A stretch of DNA of 64,000 nucleotides from Photobacterium frigidiphilum (lineage in GTDB: Bacteria > Pseudomonadota > Gammaproteobacteria > Enterobacterales > Vibrionaceae), in contig NZ_PYMJ01000006.1 of NCBI RefSeq assembly GCF_003025615.1, positions 1-64,000 of the forward strand. Direction: 5' to 3'. Under the pieces are notes generated by a model, which did not search any database, was not told the DNA's origin, and was given only the letters and a program-made list of their open reading frames with translations. Shown piece by piece: positions 35,965-46,441 of this stretch. Both the position numbers and the translations under genes were made by a program. Each line of letters opens with the position of its first letter. Positions within the stretch are counted from its first letter, which is position 1.

Positions 35965-36660
35965 ATGCGGGCTATTTGTTTTGATTTTGATGGCACTCTT
36001 GTCGATTCTGAAGTGTTCCATGCAGAAAATTGGTCTGGTTTTTTAAAGACATTAGATATCGACTTTTCAATGGGGGCATTTCTAGAGCAGTATGCTGGTG
36101 TAACATGGGATAAAGTAGCGATAGATCTTTTTACTCGCTTTTCCATTAGTATGCCTATAGAACACATGTTGCAACAAATGGAAGCAATAACAGAAAAAGC
36201 GCTAATGCTTGATAATATTCCGGCTAAGTTGGGTGTGAGTACATTACTGCATGAGCTCTCGGGAAAAGTGCCTTTAGCGGTCGTTACTGGTGCGCCACGT
36301 ATCTATGTTGAAGGTATTTTACAACGTCATGGTTGGCTTGAATTATTTGATCACGTTTTTTGTGGCGAAGATGTTGCCTCTAACAAACCTGCCCCCGATA
36401 TATACCAGCTAGCGTGTGCCACATTGGGTTTTAATCCTCATGAAGTCTTAGCGATTGAAGACAGTGTTACGGGTATAAAATCATCATTATCTGCTGGGTT
36501 AAAAACAGTACTAGTGAGCGATATTGATGTTATCGACTCTTCTATAGACACCTCAATACATGAGCAGCTTGCATTGGATTATTCTTTTGATTCAATGCAT
36601 CAAGCACATCAAACGGTATTGAATTTAGTGACACGTTCAATTAAATACACTGAGTACTAG
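35965..36660 (+). CDS. HAD-family phosphatase (beta-phosphoglucomutase-like subfamily)
   Basis: A 231-residue HAD hydrolase. Motif I is FDFDGTLVDSE (residues 6-16), motif II is VVTGAP near 110, and the Lys of motif III is in SNKPAPDIY. Motif IV is IEDSVTGIKSS near 166. The cap domain lies between motifs I and II, as in subfamily IA. The substrate is likely a small phosphorylated metabolite and cannot be specified. It is transcribed after the arsJ terminator and is probably unrelated to arsenic. Confidence 0.87.
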   Translation: MRAICFDFDGTLVDSEVFHAENWSGFLKTLDIDFSMGAFLEQYAGVTWDKVAIDLFTRFSISMPIEHMLQQMEAITEKALMLDNIPAKLGVSTLLHELSGKVPLAVVTGAPRIYVEGILQRHGWLELFDHVFCGEDVASNKPAPDIYQLACATLGFNPHEVLAIEDSVTGIKSSLSAGLKTVLVSDIDVIDSSIDTSIHEQLALDYSFDSMHQAHQTVLNLVTRSIKYTEY

Positions 36661-36748
36661 TTCACTGTTAGTTCAGTGGACGTAAAGCTCTGCAGGTAGT
36701 ATATAAATAGAGTAAAATACTCAAGAATTTATTATACAGGCAATAAAG

Positions 36749-37015
36749 ATGCAGAACGAAGAAATCATGACTGGCGATATGCTAGTGGAAATCGTTGAAA
36801 ATCAATTAACTGATGGAAATCCAGTTAAGGTGAAAGAAACATTGATGCGCCTAGTAATGTCAGGCACGCCGCGTGAAGAAGCCGTTCAAATGATTGCTTG
36901 TGCATTATCTATCGAAGTTTTTGATGTGGCCAAAAATGAAGGTACATTTGATCTTAAGCGTTACAGTGAAAACTTAACGTCATTACCTGATATGCCTTGG
37001 GAATTTGAAGACTAA
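36749..37015 (+). CDS. Small conserved helical protein, 88 residues
   Basis: Acidic and helical. The pattern ENQLTDGNPVKVKETLMRL, then REEAVQMIACAL and a C-terminal YSENLTSLPDMPWEFED, resembles a widespread short domain seen in uncharacterised proteins (DUF1841-like by memory; not verified). No catalytic motif was seen. AGG stands before the start, and a good terminator follows at 37066. It may stand alone. Function unknown. Confidence 0.75.
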   Translation: MQNEEIMTGDMLVEIVENQLTDGNPVKVKETLMRLVMSGTPREEAVQMIACALSIEVFDVAKNEGTFDLKRYSENLTSLPDMPWEFED

Positions 37016-37065
37016 GGTTAATAAAAAGCTAAGCGTTGATATCAATCGATAGTCGTTTTGAAAGA

Positions 37066-37088
37066 AAGCCGCTTTTTGCGGTTTTTTT
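37066..37088 (+). terminator. Terminator of the 88-residue protein gene
   Basis: GCCGC / GCGGT stem with a five-T loop, followed by seven T. Confidence 0.8.
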
Positions 37089-37717
37089 TATGCTATATCC
37101 CCCCTACCTTGCTGCACTTAAAGCTAAGTTTTGCTCTCCTTACAAGAACGTCAGAATATTTACTCACCTAAAATGATATAACGCCTCTAATGCTAAATGC
37201 ACTGACTTTAACTGTGATATTTGTCACGGGTATAAAAGCTGCAGCCTCCGTTTTTGTGATCTTATTATCTTAAGTCTGCCTCTAACACTTTATTTGGTTG
37301 CGTTATTGTTAATTAAGTGTGCTTTCTTGTGCGATTTTGATCTGTGGCTTGCTTTAGTTTTTAATGAGCGGTAATTCATATAAATAGTGCTTTGTTCTAT
37401 AGCTAATCCTTTAAATATGCCTTTAACACCTTGATATCACTTATATGCGAGGTGTTTTGTTAGTGTTTACACCTGCTTTTTGTTTTAGTTATGGTTTTAA
37501 CCGCTACTTTAGGTGATAAAGTTAGTTAACTGGTCTGCTTTGGCTATTTATATTGAACTTATATAGTGTGACGAAGCTCAAGATCGGTTGATTATACTGA
37601 TTTGGAATAAAATACCAGAGTCATTTGTTGAATATTGGTTAAAAAACGGTGACACATTCCACGAGGAATTCATTATTGTGTATATAACTCCTAAACAAGT
37701 CAGCAAGGAAAATTAAG
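37089..37717. other. 630-base region upstream of alanine dehydrogenase
   Basis: No gene seen. AT-rich sequence with several TGTTT/AACA words; it presumably contains the ald promoter and regulator sites, possibly for an Lrp-type activator, which cannot be shown here. Confidence 0.4.
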
Positions 37718-38833
37718 ATGATTATTGGTGTACCTAAGGAAATTAAAGTTCATGAGTACCGTGTAGGTATGGTTCCAGCTTCAGTAAACGAAGCTGTTTC
37801 TCATGGTCATACTGTATACGTGCAAACTCTGGCTGGCTCAGGTATTGGTTTCAGTGACCAAGATTACATCGACGCTGGTGCACAAATTTTACCAACTGCT
37901 GAAGCGGTATTTGCTGAAGCAGAAATGATTGTCAAAGTAAAAGAGCCTCAAGCAGTTGAACGCGCTATGCTGCGTGAAGGTCAAATTCTATTCACATACC
38001 TTCACTTGGCACCGGATCCAGAGCAAACTACAGATTTGGTAAACAGCAAAGCAGTATGTATTGCGTATGAAACAGTAACAGACGACAAAGGACGCTTACC
38101 CTTACTAGCACCAATGTCAGAAGTGGCAGGTCGTATGTCTATTCAAGCCGGTGCTTTCGCTCTAGAGAAATCTAAAGGCGGTAGCGGTATGCTTCTAGCT
38201 GGTGTACCAGGTGTTGAGCCTGCAAAAGTTGTTATCATCGGTGGTGGTGTTGTTGGTGCAAACGCTGCACAAATGGCTGTAGGCCTACGTGCTAACGTTG
38301 TTGTTCTTGACCGTAATATCGATGTATTACGTGATTTAGACGCGCAATTTGGTGGTACGGTTCAGTGTGTTTATTCAACGAAAGAAGCGATTGAAAAGCA
38401 TGTACTAGCGGCAGACCTTGTTATCGGTGGTGTATTAGTAGTAGGTGCTGCTGCTCCGAAACTGGTTACAGCTGAAATGATTAAGAAAATGAAGCCGGGC
38501 TCTGCGATTGTAGACGTTGCAATCGACCAAGGTGGTTGTGTTGAGACATCTCACGCAACAACGCATAGCGATCCAACATATATCGTTGATGATGTTGTTC
38601 ACTACTGTGTTGCTAACATGCCGGGTGCTGTTGCGCGTACATCAACATTCGCACTCAACAACGCAACGCTACCTTACATTCTTAAGCTAGCTGATAAGGG
38701 CTACAAAGCGGCGCTTCAAGATGATAAGCACCTACTAAACGGTCTAAACGTTTACCGTGGTCAAATCACTTGTGAGAGTGTTGCATCTGCATTAGACCTA
38801 GAGTTTGTTGCTGCAGATAAAGCGATTGCTTAA
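37718..38833 (+). CDS. ald: Alanine dehydrogenase
   Basis: A 371-residue NAD-dependent enzyme of the usual length. K75 (VKVKEP) and H96 ([10 protein letters not shown]) are the known catalytic residues. The NAD-binding motif [12 protein letters not shown] lies near 172-183, and [13 protein letters not shown] near 241-253. It interconverts L-alanine with pyruvate and ammonia, allowing alanine use as carbon and nitrogen source. AAGGAAAATTAAG before the ATG is a strong Shine-Dalgarno. It is a single gene with its own terminator. Confidence 0.96.
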   Translation: MIIGVPKEIKVHEYRVGMVPASVNEAVSHGHTVYVQTLAGSGIGFSDQDYIDAGAQILPTAEAVFAEAEMIVKVKEPQAVERAMLREGQILFTYLHLAPDPEQTTDLVNSKAVCIAYETVTDDKGRLPLLAPMSEVAGRMSIQAGAFALEKSKGGSGMLLAGVPGVEPAKVVIIGGGVVGANAAQMAVGLRANVVVLDRNIDVLRDLDAQFGGTVQCVYSTKEAIEKHVLAADLVIGGVLVVGAAAPKLVTAEMIKKMKPGSAIVDVAIDQGGCVETSHATTHSDPTYIVDDVVHYCVANMPGAVARTSTFALNNATLPYILKLADKGYKAALQDDKHLLNGLNVYRGQITCESVASALDLEFVAADKAIA

Positions 38834-38855
38834 ATAAAGTTACTTCAAACATTAT

Positions 38856-38885
38856 GAAATCCCTACTTCGGTAGGGATTTTTTTT
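38856..38885 (+). terminator. Terminator of ald
   Basis: AAATCCCTAC / GTAGGGATTT stem with a TTCG loop and a long T run. Confidence 0.92.
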
Positions 38886-38909
38886 AGCTTCATTAGGTTA
38901 TATATCCAA

Positions 38910-38932
38910 GCATCTTGAGATAACTTGGGTCT
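38910..38932 (+). repeat. Dispersed short repeat, copy 2
   Basis: GCATCTTGAGATAACTTGGG followed by TCT. It is preceded by TATATCCAA, so it forms a loose dyad with the CTTGGGT end. Confidence 0.55.
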
Positions 38933-39421
38933 AACAAATAAACGAATGGTTTTATATCGTTATACTGCTTCTTTGTGAACCTATCCGGTTAATACAATCG
39001 TTAATCATTATTCTATGATCGTTATTGTTCATTACATTTGTTGTTATTTACTATTCTTGAATGCAACTCTCTTACCTTCAAGCGTTTGAATTATCTTTAT
39101 AAATTAAAATTCATTACTATGTTTAGCACGTTGTTTATTGTCTTTATCTCGACATACGCAATAATAATGGATTTGTTATGGTGACTTGGGTATAGAACTT
39201 AATCACCTTTCTTTACGAGAAATATTACTATTAAATCAAAGAGATTAAGATGTGTAGTTATCTTAAGTGTAAATTATTTAGCTTTGATTGTTGAAACTAT
39301 AATAATTAGGAAGGAGAGAGGGCGGTTTAATATATAAGTGGTTATTGTTATTAGGTTTATTCACATTGTAATGAATGAAAGTTGTATGTTTGAAATCAAT
39401 CACTATTTGTTTTTTTAATGC

Positions 39422-39455
39422 ATTATGGTCGAAATCAAATGACATCGACCATAAT
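39422..39455 (-). terminator. Inverted repeat after the transpeptidase-like gene
   Basis: ATTATGGTCGA / TCGACCATAAT perfect eleven-base stem just past the stop codon. On the minus strand no T run follows, so it may be a processing or weak termination signal. Confidence 0.5.
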
Positions 39456-39465
39456 TTAAAAAGTA

Positions 39466-40110
39466 TTAAGCATGTGCAAAGATAACACTACCATTTTTGA
39501 TGGTATCAATGATTTTCTTCGATAATTTTTTAGGTAAAGCCGGGCAACCCCAACTGCGACCTAAGTAACCGTTTCGCTTTATAAAAGTCTCTGTCGCATA
39601 GTCAGCACCATGAATCACAATGTAGCGACGACGTGCATTATCATTGATGCCAGCAGTAAGTCCATCTAACTTTAGCGAGTAACCATTGCCACCGTTATAG
39701 GTCGTTGACGTCAGATATGTACCTAACGAGCTTTTTCTCGAATTAACAGTATTAGAGAAATTTTTCGCCATTTTACCACCGCTGTTTACACCATGAGAAA
39801 CATACGTGCTGTACAGTAATGTATGGTTTTTTAAATCAATAACAAAGAATCTTTTTTCAGTTGAAGGCTTACTGTAATCAATGATCGTAAGTAGCGACTT
39901 CTTTTTTCCCTTAGTATTGGTGTATGCGTTAAATCCTTGTTTGAAAATTGCATAATCAATAACGCCTTCAAGCTTTGTCTTCTTGTAAACGTACTTTACT
40001 ACAATATCAGCATTATTATTAGAATATGAACTACTTTTGACATTACTTGCAGATGCCTGAATAGGCAAATAAAAGAAAATCAAAATGCATAGGCAAATTG
40101 CTTTTTTCAT
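39466..40110 (-). CDS. Exported L,D-transpeptidase-like murein protein (YkuD-type catalytic core)
   Basis: A 214-residue protein with a clear signal peptide (residues ~1-22, MKKAICLCILIFFYLPIQAS). The catalytic pair is H167 (VIHGADY) and C189 (GRSWGCPAL), the signature of murein L,D-transpeptidase catalytic domain proteins. It would act in the periplasm on peptidoglycan. The SWGCPA form belongs to the single-domain group whose precise role is not settled. It stands alone, with the large chitinase gene upstream on the same strand after 480 bases. Confidence 0.87.
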   Translation of the reverse strand: MKKAICLCILIFFYLPIQASASNVKSSSYSNNNADIVVKYVYKKTKLEGVIDYAIFKQGFNAYTNTKGKKKSLLTIIDYSKPSTEKRFFVIDLKNHTLLYSTYVSHGVNSGGKMAKNFSNTVNSRKSSLGTYLTSTTYNGGNGYSLKLDGLTAGINDNARRRYIVIHGADYATETFIKRNGYLGRSWGCPALPKKLSKKIIDTIKNGSVIFAHA

Positions 40111-40442
40111 TTTACTTACTGAACACTCTTTTTATTCTTTGTGTTAACGGGATGCAGACTTTAACATAAAAAATAATAAAGTTTAGTGCTTAAAGCGTAA
40201 AGGAATGTATATAATATTTTCACCACGTAAGCGTTGTTTGAGACGATGGCGTAATAATTAATTTAATAACAGGTGCTTATTTACTAAACATCGTTTAATT
40301 AGGCTTTAAACCCAAGGTTACAAAATTGAATATAAAGGTGAAACTAAGTTTCAGTCTCACATTATAAAGTATTGTTATTTATTAATAAAATTATCTGTAT
40401 TTATCTAACAAAGTTAAAAATAGCCCGTTGAACTGTTTGACT

Positions 40443-40470
40443 AAAAAATGAGCACAATATCTCATTTTTT
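40443..40470 (-). terminator. Second hairpin behind the chitinase gene
   Basis: AAAAAATGAG / CTCATTTTTT stem with T runs in both directions. Confidence 0.75.
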
Positions 40471-40547
40471 GTGAGGGATGAAACCCAATATGCAGTTGGT
40501 TTATATGTTTTGCCGATGATTGGTTGTTGATTGTTTGTTTTGTAAAT

Positions 40548-40572
40548 GAAAGCGCAGATACTATCTGCGCTT
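40548..40572 (-). terminator. Hairpin just past the chitinase stop
   Basis: GAAGCGCAGAT / ATCTGCGCTTTC on the minus strand; its T run is weak. Confidence 0.6.
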
Positions 40573-40594
40573 CAAATTAATGATGTCGATTAGC

Positions 40595-43500
40595 TTAAAT
40601 TGAGCAAACCGTTGCCCAGCTGCCATCGCCTCCAGGTGTTGAGCTTGTCCACCAGTTTGCTTGGTAGATTACGCCGTTGTGAATGATTTTGTCTCCTTGA
40701 TTAGCGTGGCTAGGCTGACCGCCCGAATCTGTTTGTGGCCAGTTAGGGTAAGTGTTTATGCCTGTAATATTACAGTCGCCGCCATTACCACCACTTCCTG
40801 AGCCAATATCACCTAGCGGTAGATCTGGATATTCAAACTTGAGTGCATATTCTTTACCGTTAATGTTAACGGCATAATTAGCAGGTCCAGATATTGGGAG
40901 GTAATAAACCATATCCAGCTCGTACGTGCCGCCATTGGGTAAATTCTTCCAAGACGGTAGGGTAAAGGCAACACGGTGCATTTCACCTTGTAGTCCGCCA
41001 ATGTTATTCGCAGCTGCGTGTCCTGATGCTATAACCGCTAAACCACCACCAGATTGATCGGTAGCGTTATCTGGCGCTGATGTTGGAATATCAAATTGGA
41101 ATTCCGTTCCACCAGGAAGTTCAGATCCAGTGTTGTTCGTAAAGGTTAACTTAGGGTTGATAGGGTAGTTTTTGTCGCCCACCTTAAAGCCACTGATTGA
41201 TACTGTAATATCGACGGCTTCTGTTGGTATCGGACCTGTTGCGACAGTATTTCCATACGGTGTAGCAGACTTAAACTTATCATAGATAGCTTTTGTCATT
41301 GTGTTACCCATATGGTATTCGCCGTTTCCGGTCTTACAGGCATTTTCTGTTGCATCAATACTGGTACGTTGGCCATTAGCATCGAGCACATAGCAGTTAT
41401 AGTCACCTGCTAGCTCCCAGAACATGATGCCACCGATTTCTTTATCGACGATGTAATTAGCTTTAACGTTAATGGACTCTTTATCTTCAGTAGATAGGAA
41501 TACTTTCTTCTCGGCATTCCATAACCAAGGCGCAACAGCCACTTCATCGTAATTGCGCGCGTAAGTACCCACAAGTGGATTACTCGATGGCGTGAGCCCA
41601 TAAGCAGCCGTGTAAGTACCGTAAATGCCTTGTGCTAAGTTCATTGCATGCCACATTGGATTCGAGCCTGCGCCCATTTCATTACCGGCAGCCCCTTTGT
41701 CGTGCCACAAGTTATCAATGCCCATTGCACCATTGCCGCATTTATTTTTCTCGCCTTCACCTGTACCCGCTAAACATTCTGCTTGATTAGGCAGTGGTGC
41801 TTTACCCCAAAGCCCATTATTTCCGCCTGTGACACCTTGCCAACCACGCGTATAATATGGAACCCCAATATTAATGCGCCCTGCAGGCATTGAGCCTCGG
41901 AAGTAGTGATATGCCCAGTCAGTATTCAGGTAACCAATACCACCATAAGCTGCAGTGTCATAGACACTCCACATAGCAAGCTCTGAATCTTTACCTGTGT
42001 CGTAAAGGGCTGCGTTATGACCTACGTGTTCATTCCATGCACCGTGCAGATCATAAGACATGATATTGACATAATCGAGATACTTAGTGATCTCCATTGT
42101 TTCCATACCGCGTAACAAGTAGCCAGAAGATGGAGCTGCGATGGTTAGCATATAGTGAATGCCATCATTAGCACTGGCTTTATCTAATTTTTCACGCAGT
42201 ACACGCATTAACTCATGGTATGAACGCATGAGGTAAGGGCGGCGAGCTTCGGCAAAAATTATATCGTCAGGATTACCAGCGCCCGACATACTGGTTGGGT
42301 ATTCGTAATCGACATCGACACCATCGAACTTGTATTTACGAATCATTTCAACTGCAGACGTTGCAAATTTTTCGATACCAGCATGGTTTATGCTGCCATC
42401 AGCATTGGTTGTCATGGTGTAGAAGCCACCATCGGCAATACGATCACCGTTTGGACCAAAGTGACCACCTGTTTCAGCCCACCCACCGATTGAAATGAGC
42501 GTTTTAACATCATGCTTAGCCTTGGCTGTCGCGAGTGCACCAAAATGCCCTTTAAAACCTAACGTAGGATCAATTTCAACGTTGTTCCACTCCATACCCA
42601 CTGCTGGGTTAGTCGGGTCGTTAACGTCTCCGATATTCACGTTGCCATCAGCACCAATACTCACAAAAGCATAGTTAATGTGAGTGAGTTGCTCCCAAGG
42701 GATGTCTTTTACAAGGTATGAGGTTTGCGCATCATCACCTGCGCGCCAACTTGTAAAGTAGCCAATCACACGGCGAGGATGATCTGCGCCCATGACTTCA
42801 CGTCCATCTTCGTCATAAATACTACAGTAAGGTACGGTTACCCCCTCTGTTTGATATAGACCATCAGGGCGACAATTACCGGCAACAGGACCACCAGATA
42901 CTGTAAGTTGACTAATCACAGAGTCAGAGGTGGCTCCTAAATCGTCAGTAGCACGAGCAAAAAAGCTGATGCTTCCAGACTGAGTCGCAGTGTATGTGAG
43001 AGTGTATGGTGACGTCGCGGCTGTACCAATTAATGCCCCATTGGCAAAGAAGTCGACTTTATCGATTGTGCCATCAGAATCGGCAGCAACTGAAGTCAGT
43101 GCGACTGTTGCACCAATGTCTACGCTATTGGTTGAGAGGGTTAGGTCTACTGTTGGTAATTCATTTCCACCTTGGGCAGCATCAACAGTAATAATGACAG
43201 CTGAGCTGGTTGTTTCAGCGCCTTTATCGTCGACTGCCTTCGCTGTTACGCTGTGTTGGCCTGGACTTGCCATCCATGACAAAGCAAAAGGGGCTGATGA
43301 ATCAGAACCGATTAACGTGCCGTTAGTATAAAAATCGACGCGTACCACTGCGCCATCTGCATCTGCTGCATTGGCAGTAATCGAAACAGTATCACCTTCT
43401 GTAATAATATCAGAAGCTGATGGTGAGCTTAGCGAAACCGTTGGTGCTTCGTTGCCTATACCTCCATCGGTTTTACAGCTATCGAGTAAAGACCATTCTT

Positions 43501-43735
43501 GAGAGGCATTAGAGTGGGTAGATGGTGATTGCCCTTGAGTCCACCAATTTGCTTTATAAGCAATATTATTTTCTTGTACTTGCGCTCCTCCAGAATAGGA
43601 AGAGCTTGAGTTCCATTCTTCTATACTGCTGCAATCTATAGCTGCCTGCGCATTAAATGCAAGTAAACAAGAAACCGTGAGGGTACTGAGCGTAAATAAG
43701 GGTTTAGATATCGACCTTTGTTTCAAATGGTGCAT
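40595..43735 (-). CDS. Large modular exported chitinase (GH18)
   Basis: A 1046-residue secreted enzyme. It has a signal peptide (to about residue 31, NAQA), an N-terminal chitin-binding CBM5/12-like domain with YKANWWTQG, and two Ig/PKD-like repeats. Then comes a GH18 barrel (~300-740) with the catalytic motif DGVDVDYE, acid E478. After that there is a beta-rich domain and a second CBM5/12-like domain (YQANWWTSS) at the end. It cleaves chitin outside the cell. The frame is open to 43843, but AAGGATGATGAC precedes the ATG at 43735, and only this start puts the signal peptide first. The second chitinase at 61369 shares the N-terminal module. Confidence 0.93.
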   Translation of the reverse strand: MHHLKQRSISKPLFTLSTLTVSCLLAFNAQAAIDCSSIEEWNSSSSYSGGAQVQENNIAYKANWWTQGQSPSTHSNASQEWSLLDSCKTDGGIGNEAPTVSLSSPSASDIITEGDTVSITANAADADGAVVRVDFYTNGTLIGSDSSAPFALSWMASPGQHSVTAKAVDDKGAETTSSAVIITVDAAQGGNELPTVDLTLSTNSVDIGATVALTSVAADSDGTIDKVDFFANGALIGTAATSPYTLTYTATQSGSISFFARATDDLGATSDSVISQLTVSGGPVAGNCRPDGLYQTEGVTVPYCSIYDEDGREVMGADHPRRVIGYFTSWRAGDDAQTSYLVKDIPWEQLTHINYAFVSIGADGNVNIGDVNDPTNPAVGMEWNNVEIDPTLGFKGHFGALATAKAKHDVKTLISIGGWAETGGHFGPNGDRIADGGFYTMTTNADGSINHAGIEKFATSAVEMIRKYKFDGVDVDYEYPTSMSGAGNPDDIIFAEARRPYLMRSYHELMRVLREKLDKASANDGIHYMLTIAAPSSGYLLRGMETMEITKYLDYVNIMSYDLHGAWNEHVGHNAALYDTGKDSELAMWSVYDTAAYGGIGYLNTDWAYHYFRGSMPAGRINIGVPYYTRGWQGVTGGNNGLWGKAPLPNQAECLAGTGEGEKNKCGNGAMGIDNLWHDKGAAGNEMGAGSNPMWHAMNLAQGIYGTYTAAYGLTPSSNPLVGTYARNYDEVAVAPWLWNAEKKVFLSTEDKESINVKANYIVDKEIGGIMFWELAGDYNCYVLDANGQRTSIDATENACKTGNGEYHMGNTMTKAIYDKFKSATPYGNTVATGPIPTEAVDITVSISGFKVGDKNYPINPKLTFTNNTGSELPGGTEFQFDIPTSAPDNATDQSGGGLAVIASGHAAANNIGGLQGEMHRVAFTLPSWKNLPNGGTYELDMVYYLPISGPANYAVNINGKEYALKFEYPDLPLGDIGSGSGGNGGDCNITGINTYPNWPQTDSGGQPSHANQGDKIIHNGVIYQANWWTSSTPGGDGSWATVCSI

Positions 43736-44201
43736 GTCATCATCCTTAACACATTGTTTCATTGAATTGATAAAATCACGTTGACCAGAAAACTTCTGTT
43801 CTGAACAAAAACAACTATAGGGTTGATGACAAAATGCGCACAATCGTTTGTCTTGTTTTACATACCAAATCGCAAATAACTGTCGTTTTTATGTAACGGA
43901 AATGATCTTATTTTGCACCGAGAACTAATTTGAATGCCAATCTAAGCAAGAAAGATTTGTGGTATGTGTGAGGTTAGAGAGCATATTTAGATTGAAAATA
44001 AATACCTTTTATTCATTTCACTTGTGAATGGGTTGGTTTCGATGTATTTACAATGTTAAGGTTAATTGTGGTTGAATTGGCAAAAATGAAATTTAAAGAA
44101 TGATTAATAGCAGGATAATGTTATAAATAAAGTGTGACATTGCTTCATAGAATGTGCCGATTTCCACGATTATATCGATATTTAGAAAAGAGTAAGAGTA
44201 A
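43736..44201. other. 466-base divergent region upstream of the chitinase
   Basis: AT-rich, no gene seen. It must carry the promoters of the chitinase and of the EAL-HDOD gene. Confidence 0.4.
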
Positions 44202-45431
44202 ATGGATTTTTCTGTTGTAAGACAACCTGTTTTTAATCGTCAGCAAAATAAGGTTGCTTACCAAATAAGCTTTATGAATAAAACGCAGTTTTCTGACAAG
44301 TGTATTCCGATGTCTGTTTTTTCAGACAGATCTGATCCTCGTAAATTGAACGATTTATTGGTTCATGCAGGTCTCAATCAGTACTCAGACAATAAAGTGT
44401 TGATTATTACGTTTGAGAAAAATACATTTAAAAATATTATCGATTATTTCTTTTCTTCACGTGGCTTAGTTATTGAATTATCAAAACAAGAAGTCCTTGA
44501 TACGGAGTTATTAGACTTAGTCCAAAAAGCATCTCGTAATAACTACTTTTTAATGATGGATGATCGTGTTCTTTATAACGGCTTTGAAAACTACCTGAAA
44601 AATATAAGCCATGTGAAGATATCGGTTACAAACAAAAAAAGATCACTAGTTGAATCATTGATCAATAAGGCAAAAAGATTCAATTTGCGTATTATTCTTG
44701 ATGATATCTCTTCTTATGAAGAGTTTAAGCAGTACTCTTTGTGTAAGGTGGATTTTTTCAAAGGCGATGTGTTTTCAAAGCAAAATCTTGTTGAAGTTAG
44801 AACAAATACTTTGAATGAAGGTATTTTACTTAATGTATTTCAACATGTTATGACAGATAATTACTGTTACAAAGAGCTAACGAATATTTTTGAATCTGAT
44901 ATTAAATTAACGCATAAATTGATTTCTTTTCTGAATACGTCTTTGTATGGCAGACAGGGTACGATTGGTTCGATAAAGCAAGCTGTATGCTTTATGGGTG
45001 AGAATAATATGCGGAAGTTTATATCGTTATTAACGGCTCAAGAATTAACGCAAACAAGAACGACTGATATTTATACGAAAGCGGTCAGTCGGGCACGTTT
45101 TTGCGAGTTGGTTGCAATAAATACAGGTAAAAATAAAACATTTATCGATAGGGCTTTTTTGGTTGGACTATTTTCAAACCTTCCCGATATTTTAGGTTTA
45201 GATATTCAAGAAGCGTTAGATATGCTGAAGGTTAATGATGAAATTAAAAAAGCCTTATTAGGGCAAGAGTATGATCTTAAAAAATACCTGGAAAGTGTTA
45301 TCGCCTTTGAGCAGGCTGATTGGCAGTTACTTTATAGTGTAACGGAAGGGAATGATATTTCGCCGGATTTGGTTGGGCGTTTGTATAATCAAATGATCCG
45401 TGAAGTACGCAATAACAGTTACTTACATTAA
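44202..45431 (+). CDS. Degenerate EAL - HDOD signalling protein
   Basis: A 409-residue cytoplasmic protein. Residues ~1-190 keep the outline of an EAL phosphodiesterase domain (VVRQPVFNRQQNKVAYQISF). The ELL/EAL signature and metal ligands are lost, so it is unlikely to break down cyclic di-GMP. Residues ~200-400 form an HDOD domain (LTNIFESDIKLTHKLISFLN, then GSIKQAVCFMGENNMRKF). The layout matches the YuxH family, whose members act as regulators in motility and cyclic di-GMP networks of vibrios. It may bind a ligand or partner without catalysis. A terminator follows. Confidence 0.82.
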   Translation: MDFSVVRQPVFNRQQNKVAYQISFMNKTQFSDKCIPMSVFSDRSDPRKLNDLLVHAGLNQYSDNKVLIITFEKNTFKNIIDYFFSSRGLVIELSKQEVLDTELLDLVQKASRNNYFLMMDDRVLYNGFENYLKNISHVKISVTNKKRSLVESLINKAKRFNLRIILDDISSYEEFKQYSLCKVDFFKGDVFSKQNLVEVRTNTLNEGILLNVFQHVMTDNYCYKELTNIFESDIKLTHKLISFLNTSLYGRQGTIGSIKQAVCFMGENNMRKFISLLTAQELTQTRTTDIYTKAVSRARFCELVAINTGKNKTFIDRAFLVGLFSNLPDILGLDIQEALDMLKVNDEIKKALLGQEYDLKKYLESVIAFEQADWQLLYSVTEGNDISPDLVGRLYNQMIREVRNNSYLH

Positions 45432-45446
45432 TTATAATGAGCGGCT

Positions 45447-45477
45447 AAAAAGGCTTCGTTTATACAAAGCCTTTTGT
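45447..45477 (+). terminator. Terminator of the EAL-HDOD gene
   Basis: AAAAGGCTT / AAGCCTTTT stem. It can also serve the converging DUF2057 gene. Confidence 0.75.
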
Positions 45478-45508
45478 ATTCCCACTCTAATAAAATAGAA
45501 AAAAGAGC

Positions 45509-46153
45509 TTACTTCGCAATGCGCGCTTTAAAGTTAGCACGTGTTGCTTCATCTGCTTGGCTGTACCAGTAATCTAGCATTTGACCAGCTACCGTTGTTT
45601 TGTCGCCATTTTTATTTTGAAGTGCAGGGTAATCAGCAGGGTTAATCGTGGCTGGTAGTGTTACAGCGATTGCACCTGTTGCCATTGCATAGGCCGCTGG
45701 CTGAGATGATTGGTTGTAGACTGCCATCTCTTTTTCTAAATCACGACCAAACTGTACGCCATTTTTCATTAGCTTACCCTGCTCAAAATTCACAGAGCTA
45801 TCTGATTTATTTTTTAGTTTTAGTGAAGGGTTGCGGTTAAACTTTTCACCCTCAAGGCTTGATGTGATTTTAGGTAGTGTTAATACATAATTAGCATCTT
45901 GACCGTCAAACGTCATGATAACGATATCTGACTTGAATAGATTGTAATCGCCATTTTCGCGGTAGTTTTGTTCAATGCGGAATGCGATTTGGTTTTTACC
46001 ATCTTTCAAAGTAAGCGCAGCGTTACCTTCAGCATCAACACCGTTGACCAGTACAAGTTCAGCACTTTTAGGTAATTCAAGGTTTACGTCTGCTAATGTT
46101 GGAAAACTTAGTCCACAAGCTGTTAGAGCGATGATGGCGGTACGTAGTTTCAT
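45509..46153 (-). CDS. DUF2057 family exported protein (YccT-like)
   Basis: A 214-residue protein with a signal peptide ending near residue 21 (SFPTLA). The beta-rich body has LELPKSAELVLVNGVDAE near the start and QMLDYWYSQADEATRANF near the end, typical of DUF2057. Its relative YccT (CsgI) of enteric bacteria is a periplasmic inhibitor of curli assembly. No curli genes are here, so its role in this organism is open. It is placed, as in E. coli, close to rlmI, acyP, tusE and yccA. Confidence 0.88.
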   Translation of the reverse strand: MKLRTAIIALTACGLSFPTLADVNLELPKSAELVLVNGVDAEGNAALTLKDGKNQIAFRIEQNYRENGDYNLFKSDIVIMTFDGQDANYVLTLPKITSSLEGEKFNRNPSLKLKNKSDSSVNFEQGKLMKNGVQFGRDLEKEMAVYNQSSQPAAYAMATGAIAVTLPATINPADYPALQNKNGDKTTVAGQMLDYWYSQADEATRANFKARIAK

Positions 46154-46223
46154 GTTTATTCCTTTCGAATTCTAATGACGAATTAAGATAAAGCGAATGT
46201 AAGTGTGACAAAGTATTACATTG

Positions 46224-46244
46224 TATACCCAGCGACCTTGAGTC
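46224..46244 (-). repeat. Dispersed short repeat, diverged copy 3
   Basis: ATACCCAGCGACCTTGAGTC, the reverse complement form of the repeats at 35842 and 38910 with several changes. Confidence 0.4.
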
Positions 46245-46441
46245 TGAAGCCAGAAACCTGAATCTAAACTGAACCAGATGTACCCGTAATCAATTTATAG
46301 TGCCTTTTGATATCAATGCTGTACTAAATATCAGGTTTACATCATTTTTCGCTAATCTTGTTTATTTATTGTGCTAGCGTAACGTTCATCATAGTTAATA
46401 ACTATACCCAGCTTCCACATAACATAGGATACAAGCATTAT

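Larger units (their letters stand above)
38886..39465. other. 580-base gap after ald
   Basis: Holds the dispersed repeat at 38910-38932 and a further partial match (GTGACTTGGGTATA) near 39180. No gene was seen. It is AT-rich. Confidence 0.4.
40111..40594. other. 484-base gap between the transpeptidase-like gene and the chitinase
   Basis: Contains two hairpins behind the chitinase gene (40443-40470 and 40548-40572) and, nearer 40111, the presumed promoter of the transpeptidase-like gene. No further gene was seen. Confidence 0.5.
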
